64,000 nt of DNA, from positions 4,701,719 to 4,765,718 of the forward strand of contig NC_044288.2 in the NCBI RefSeq assembly GCF_004027225.2, read 5' to 3'. Within the stretch, counting starts at the first letter, position 1; each line of letters opens with the position of its first letter. This DNA is from Strigops habroptila (taxonomy: Eukaryota > Chordata > Aves > Psittaciformes > Psittacidae). A model generated the notes under the pieces. That model made no database searches and had not been told where the DNA came from. It saw nothing but the letters and a program-made list of their open reading frames with translations. Both the position numbers and the translations under genes were made by a program. Shown here piece after piece: positions 59,661 through 64,000 of the stretch.

Positions 59661-59710
59661 ACGCTTGCACATGCTTGCACATGCTTGCACATGCTTCCAC
59701 ATGCATGCAC
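59661..59710. repeat. 10-bp tandem repeat, five copies
   Basis: Units of the type CACATGCTTG repeated about five times, the last copies diverged (CTTCCACATG, CATGCACAC). Confidence 0.85.
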
Positions 59711-61082
59711 ACACTGACACATTGCAGATAGCCCCGGGGCTCCCATGACCCCACATTGCCACCCCTCATGGGAGCCCACGGCGCTGGAGGGATGCAGGGG
59801 CTGGATCTTGCTCCTGTGCCGGGCACACGAGGATGGGCAGCTGGGTACCACATGGGTGTTCAGCGCTGGGCCTGCTGGGGACCCCTCCCTGTACCCTCTG
59901 TCTCTTGTGCTGTTCCCAAGGGGACTCAGCTGGTCCCCACTGGTACCACCATGGAAGCAGGGCTGTGGTTCTGGGCTGTCCTCACCTGCTGCCGAGGTTG
60001 GGGCCGGTGAGTGGCATCCCTCCGTGATTTTATCCACAGACGCTCCTGCCCCCACGGCTCCGCAGTGCCACTCAGCTCCTCCTGGGAGGTTTCACAACCG
60101 CATCCCACCGGCTCCGGCAGGGAGGGACAGGGCAAAGTCCATCCAACCCTCTCCAGCTCCCACCATGACCTAGTGCTTCTCCGGGACATCAGAGCCGGCT
60201 CAGCAGTGGGTGGAGGGTGGCTGAGCCGTGAGCTCCCCATTCCTGCCTGACCCTGGTCCTGCTGGCCAAGGTGCAAAGGGAACTCGGCTCTGCCTCAGTT
60301 TCCCCAGCAGGTGAGTGGTGACACCCAGAGCTGGGTGGCCCCGGGCACCCCGACAAGGACCGAACTGTGGCCGCTTGTGCTGGGCTGGTGGTGACCGAGG
60401 AGGCTCCAGGGCTGGGCCATCAGCCGGGAGTGGTGGCCGCAGGGTGAGGCTGGCACTGATGGGGTGCTGGGGAGCAGCAGGAGGGCAGGGTGAGAATACA
60501 AGGCGGGTGCTGGCTCTGCTGTCACTCCGAGCCCTGCCTGGAAAGGACCTTGTGCCCCGGGGTCAGGTCTCCTGCAAATGGCCCAGGGCTACTGTGACCC
60601 CCACTCTGTCCCCAGGCCAGCACAAAGCCCTTTGACAGCCTCAGCTCTCTGAGCCCTGGGACATCTCCCAGCATTAGGAGCCTCCCGGGAATGCGCTCTA
60701 TTGCTGGGGCTCCACGTGGGACCCCCCTGTAGATGATTAACTGGGTGCAATCGCAACCTTGGGGACCCCCAGCCCCCCACTGCAGCGTGTTGGGACCCCA
60801 CCAGCCCCATGGCCTGGCTGATGCGGTGTCCCAGCTGGCTGGAGGTGCGGTGACCAAACTGGTTACTGAGATCCCCTCCGAGGTTACCATCACCCTCACC
60901 GAGACGGGTGGAGGGAAGGGGGTGGCCGGGCAGGACTCCGGGGGACCCGGAGCCACCCAGGCCGGCCGGGCTCCCTCCCGGCGCTGCTGAGTCGGAGGAA
61001 ATGGAGGAGCTGGGTGCTGGGGAACCAGCCTGACCGGCTCCCCGGCTGTCAGCACCTGAGGAATGCCAAACCTCCGTGCGCC

Positions 61083-61110
61083 AGGGCTGGGTGCTCAGGG
61101 CTGGGTGCTC
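61083..61110. repeat. 14-bp tandem duplication
   Basis: AGGGCTGGGTGCTC occurs twice in direct tandem. Confidence 0.85.
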
Positions 61111-62721
61111 AGCGGGTGACTCTGCCGGTCCGCCCAGCCGTGCTGTGCAGGGAGCAGCACCCCCAGCCCCGCTCGGCACAGCTTGACTCTGCACCCTGCT
61201 CGCCACGGCGGGACCCTTGGCCGGCAGGTACATGGGGGTGCAGGTAGGGGGGCACTGGGTGCCGTCTGGGCTGGCCTGGCTTGTGCAGGTGCTGGTGGGG
61301 AGGTGCTGGGAGCCGGAGGGCATTGGTGCTCCCATCAAGCCTGCCATCCATGGGGGCTGCCCGGTGCTGGGCCCTGTGCCCTGGCTTGGTAGGCTCTGGG
61401 ATGGGTCTCTGTTCCCTTTGGGATTGGCACTGGCCAGGGATGGGGGACAGGACCGGGAGGTGGGGGCTGAGCCCAGCTCTGCCTCTCAGACCTCCATTCC
61501 CCAAATCTGGGGGGGCTGCTGGGGTTGTAACCCTGCTCCTCCCACCAAAGTGCATCCCCAGAGCCACTGGAGCGAGATGGGGCTGCTCCACCTCTGGTGG
61601 CTTCACGACTCAGGCTGGGGGGACAGCAAGGGTCCCCTGTCACCCCTGTCCCCCTCCTTGTAGGGAACACAGCTACCCGTGACAGAGCTCAGCAGAGGGG
61701 AGGCAGGGGCGGTGAGGGGAGATGGTGGCTCCCCTGCCCTCCTCGTGCACCCCGGCCGGGGTGCAGCAGCCACCCAAACTCGGTTTCCCTGAAGGTGGCA
61801 GGTCCGCTCTCACCCGCGGTGATAGGGCTCAGCCCAACGTGGCCGGAGGCTCGGCTTAATCTGTGGTCACCGGCTCAAAGGCAGCCGCAGCTGCTGCCCT
61901 CGGCCCCTCCGTCTCTTCTGAATATTAAACAGCACCTTGTGCCTTTTCCTTGGATGCTGGGAGACCCTTTGGGGTGATGGGAGGCAGTGAACAAGCTGAG
62001 CGGGTTGGCTTGGTTTGGCCAGCGGGGATTAGTTAGCCAGGCTGTGTGCTCCAGTGTGGCAATAGCTCTGGATCCAGCATGGCATGTCCTGGCAGGCAGG
62101 AATGGTCAGCAGGAGCAGCTGGGAGGCTGAAAGGTCTTACCCTTGTGTCCTCATGTCCTTGACCTACTGATGCAGTAGGAAATGTGGTAGGTGCTGGAGC
62201 AGAGCAGGGCTCCAGGGTGAGCTCCTTTGCCAGGGCTGGTGTGGTGTGCTAGGACGCAGGTGCCAGATCCAGCTGCGGGGATGGGATGGGAAAGACAGAC
62301 ATGGAGATCTTTGGAAATCTGGCTCTGGGCAAGAGGCAGCCGTGATGCTGAGTCAGCACCTCCTGCCTCCCCCAGCACCCTGGTGCTGCATGGAGCCGGC
62401 GTCCCCAGCCCGGTGCCACCCCGGGGCCACGGGCACAGTGGGGCTGGGCACCGCCACCGAGTGCTTGAGAAACTGGTGCTGAAGCAAGCCCAGGGTGAAA
62501 CCAGGTGCCTGGTGGCTCCAGCTGCGGTGGGATGAGAACACTGCAGGGCAGAGAGGGACCACATCCCAGTGCAAATTGCACTGCCCTGGCACCACTGACC
62601 CGGGCAGCAGCTTTGATGGCACAGGGGTCCCTATGTGCTTCTATGGAGCACCCATCCTGGGGTGCTGGAGCTGCTTCCAGCCTGACCCTGCTCTTGGCCA
62701 TTCGCTATTCCACTGGCGAGT

Positions 62722-62761
62722 GCTGTGGCCCTGGGGATCCAGCTGTGGCCCTGGGGATCCA
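62722..62761. repeat. 20-bp tandem duplication
   Basis: GCTGTGGCCCTGGGGATCCA occurs twice without mismatch, followed by a partial GTTGTGGCT third start. Confidence 0.9.
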
Positions 62762-63409
62762 GTTGTGGCTGAGCCCATGCAGATGTGTGGCCCCATGTAG
62801 GCTGGTCCCAGCCTGGAGCGGTGCTGGCTCTCCCAGACAAGGTCTCATCACCTCCTGGAAAATGACACAAACTCTTCCTATCTGTACTGGAAAGACCTGC
62901 TGGGCCGGGGAGAGCAAGATGTGGAGGGCTGGCAGAAGGGGCAGGCAGCTGCTTGCACCCGGCGCCTCTCTGCCTGGCCCCAGCTTCCCCGACCCCTTTT
63001 AGGGATGGGCGAAGCCGAACATGAAGCTGTTGGAGGGACCCCAGCCCCCGGTGGTGCAGGATGAGTCCCTCTCCCAGGGGGTCCCCCAGGAAAACCAGCC
63101 CTGGGCGCTGTGCAGGGAGGTGTCCCCATCATCAGGAGTCCCCAAGCTCAGCCTGTCCTCGGGCTGAGCCCTAAGCCCTGTCCCTCCGCTGTCCCCAATT
63201 GCTGGGTGGTGACACCGGGCAGCTCCTAATTGGGAGATGCGGAGATGCCGGAGTGCTTCCGGCACATGCTGTGTCAGCTGCTTCCCAAACCCAAACCCAG
63301 CAATAAAAAACCCTTCTGGGGCAGGGACGCAGCTGCGGCACAGCGACGCCTCCACCGGCATCCCCCCCCAGCCACCGCCAGTGCGGGTGTCCCTGTCCCC
63401 TGCCCTGAA

Positions 63410-63502
63410 CCCCGGGGACCACAGTGATGCCACCCTGCATCCCAGGGACCACAGTGATGCCCACCCTGCATCGCAGAGACCACAATGATGCCCAGCCTGC
63501 AG
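63410..63502. repeat. 31-bp tandem repeat, three copies
   Basis: Three copies share the core GACCACAGTGATGC plus CACCCTGCAT, with small differences (third copy CACAATGATGC). Period about 31 bp. Confidence 0.88.
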
Positions 63503-64000
63503 CACCCAGCACGAGGGTGAGGGAGCTGAGTGCTGGGTACCAGCTTGGATCAGGGTGATGAGTACCAATGGGGCTGCAGAAGCAGGTGGAGTCATCCCAC
63601 CTTTGCCAAGCAGCAATAAGGAAGGGTCAAGGGAAAATGCTGCTCAGGTCTCCACCTCCTCCTGTGAACCCCCTGGCTGCCCCAGCCCCAGCCCTGGTCC
63701 TGACCAGGCTCTTTTTCCCAACGGAGCTGCTTCCCTGTTGCTTTTTGGGCTTGTTTGTTTACTGCACTTGCTGACTCGGCGCAGCCCTGCTGCCTGCCTG
63801 ACTCATCCCACAGCTTGGGGCACGGCACTGCTCCGGGCACGGCATGGCCCGGCCGCATCCTGCACACTCATCCGTGCTGTGCCAGCCTGCGGGCTCTGCT
63901 GGAGCCCACCTCGGCAGCGCGGCAGAGCTCCCCACCTGGCTGCAGAAGCACTGGCATGGGCAGGCAGAGGGGCTCACAGTTCCCACTATGTTCTGCACGT

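Larger units (their letters stand above)
54561..64000. other. GC-rich intergenic region upstream of LIN28A
   Basis: About 9.4 kb with no exon that I can support. I looked for a neighbouring gene such as a zinc-finger (ZNF683-like) or beta/gamma-crystallin (CRYBG2-like) gene, expected on this side in mammals, and found none. Open frames on both strands reflect low stop density in GC-rich DNA. It contains small minisatellites (59661-59710, 61083-61110, 62722-62761, 63410-63502) and a less GC-rich block at 56340-56590 that looks constrained. Confidence 0.6.

Noticed and set aside
59661-59710. Short repeats as a CRISPR array
   Set aside because: Direct 10-bp tandem units without spacers; an ordinary minisatellite in a vertebrate genome.
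60589-61347. 252-codon open frame on minus upstream of LIN28A
   Set aside because: No domain, no splice context, overlaps equally long frames on plus.
54561-64000. Possible ZNF683 or CRYBG2 orthologue upstream of LIN28A
   Set aside because: No C2H2 zinc-finger pattern or Greek-key crystallin motif was seen in any frame; the neighbour probably lies beyond the window.

Overview
This is an intron-rich vertebrate nuclear window, almost certainly from a bird (probably a neognath). The evidence is CR1 LINE 3' fragments carrying the avian-type terminus with its TCTATGATT-like tail, compact introns, CpG-island promoters, and four genes whose exons I can splice by eye. No CRISPR array, bacterial gene, tRNA, rRNA or recognisable endogenous retrovirus was seen.

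All four genes lie on the minus strand, so transcription runs from right to left: LIN28A (about 53.7 to 37.6 kb), DHDDS (about 37.0 to 25.0 kb), HMGN2 (about 22.9 to 19.25 kb) and the first coding exon of RPS6KA1 (3.28 to 3.34 kb; the rest lies beyond the left edge). To my knowledge this is the same order and relative orientation as on human 1p36.11, so it is a conserved syntenic block. Three coding sequences are complete and intact: LIN28A (4 coding exons, 609 nt with stop, 202 aa), DHDDS (8 coding exons, 1,002 nt with stop, 333 aa) and HMGN2 (6 exons, 273 nt with stop, 90 aa). All exon junctions used have GT/AG sites, and the phases sum correctly.

Layout: 1-3277 RPS6KA1 intron 1; about 3.03-3.62 kb CpG-island promoter; about 3.6-19.2 kb intergenic, moderate GC, two CR1 fragments and no supported gene; 19.25-22.9 kb HMGN2 with a long conserved-looking 3'UTR and a TATA/CCAAT promoter in a CpG island; 23.5-25.0 kb short spacer with CR1; 25.0-37.0 kb DHDDS; 37.03-37.63 kb a spacer of only about 600 bp rich in degenerate G-rich repeats; 37.63-41.44 kb LIN28A 3'UTR with candidate let-7, miR-125, miR-30, miR-9 and miR-181 sites; 41.45-53.6 kb LIN28A exons and introns (intron 2 is 9.6 kb); 53.6-54.6 kb LIN28A promoter CpG island; 54.6-64 kb GC-rich upstream intergenic DNA with small minisatellites and one conserved-looking block.

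The genes do not form a pathway. LIN28A is an RNA-binding inhibitor of let-7 biogenesis, DHDDS is the catalytic cis-prenyltransferase subunit for dolichol synthesis, HMGN2 is a nucleosome-binding protein and RPS6KA1 is an ERK-activated kinase. The most informative regulatory content is the LIN28A 3'UTR, where matches to several microRNA families previously linked to LIN28 control lie in one transcript. I found no clearly novel biological system. The points most worth checking are the microRNA sites, a duplicated SOX-like element near the LIN28A start, and possible conserved noncoding blocks within and upstream of LIN28A.
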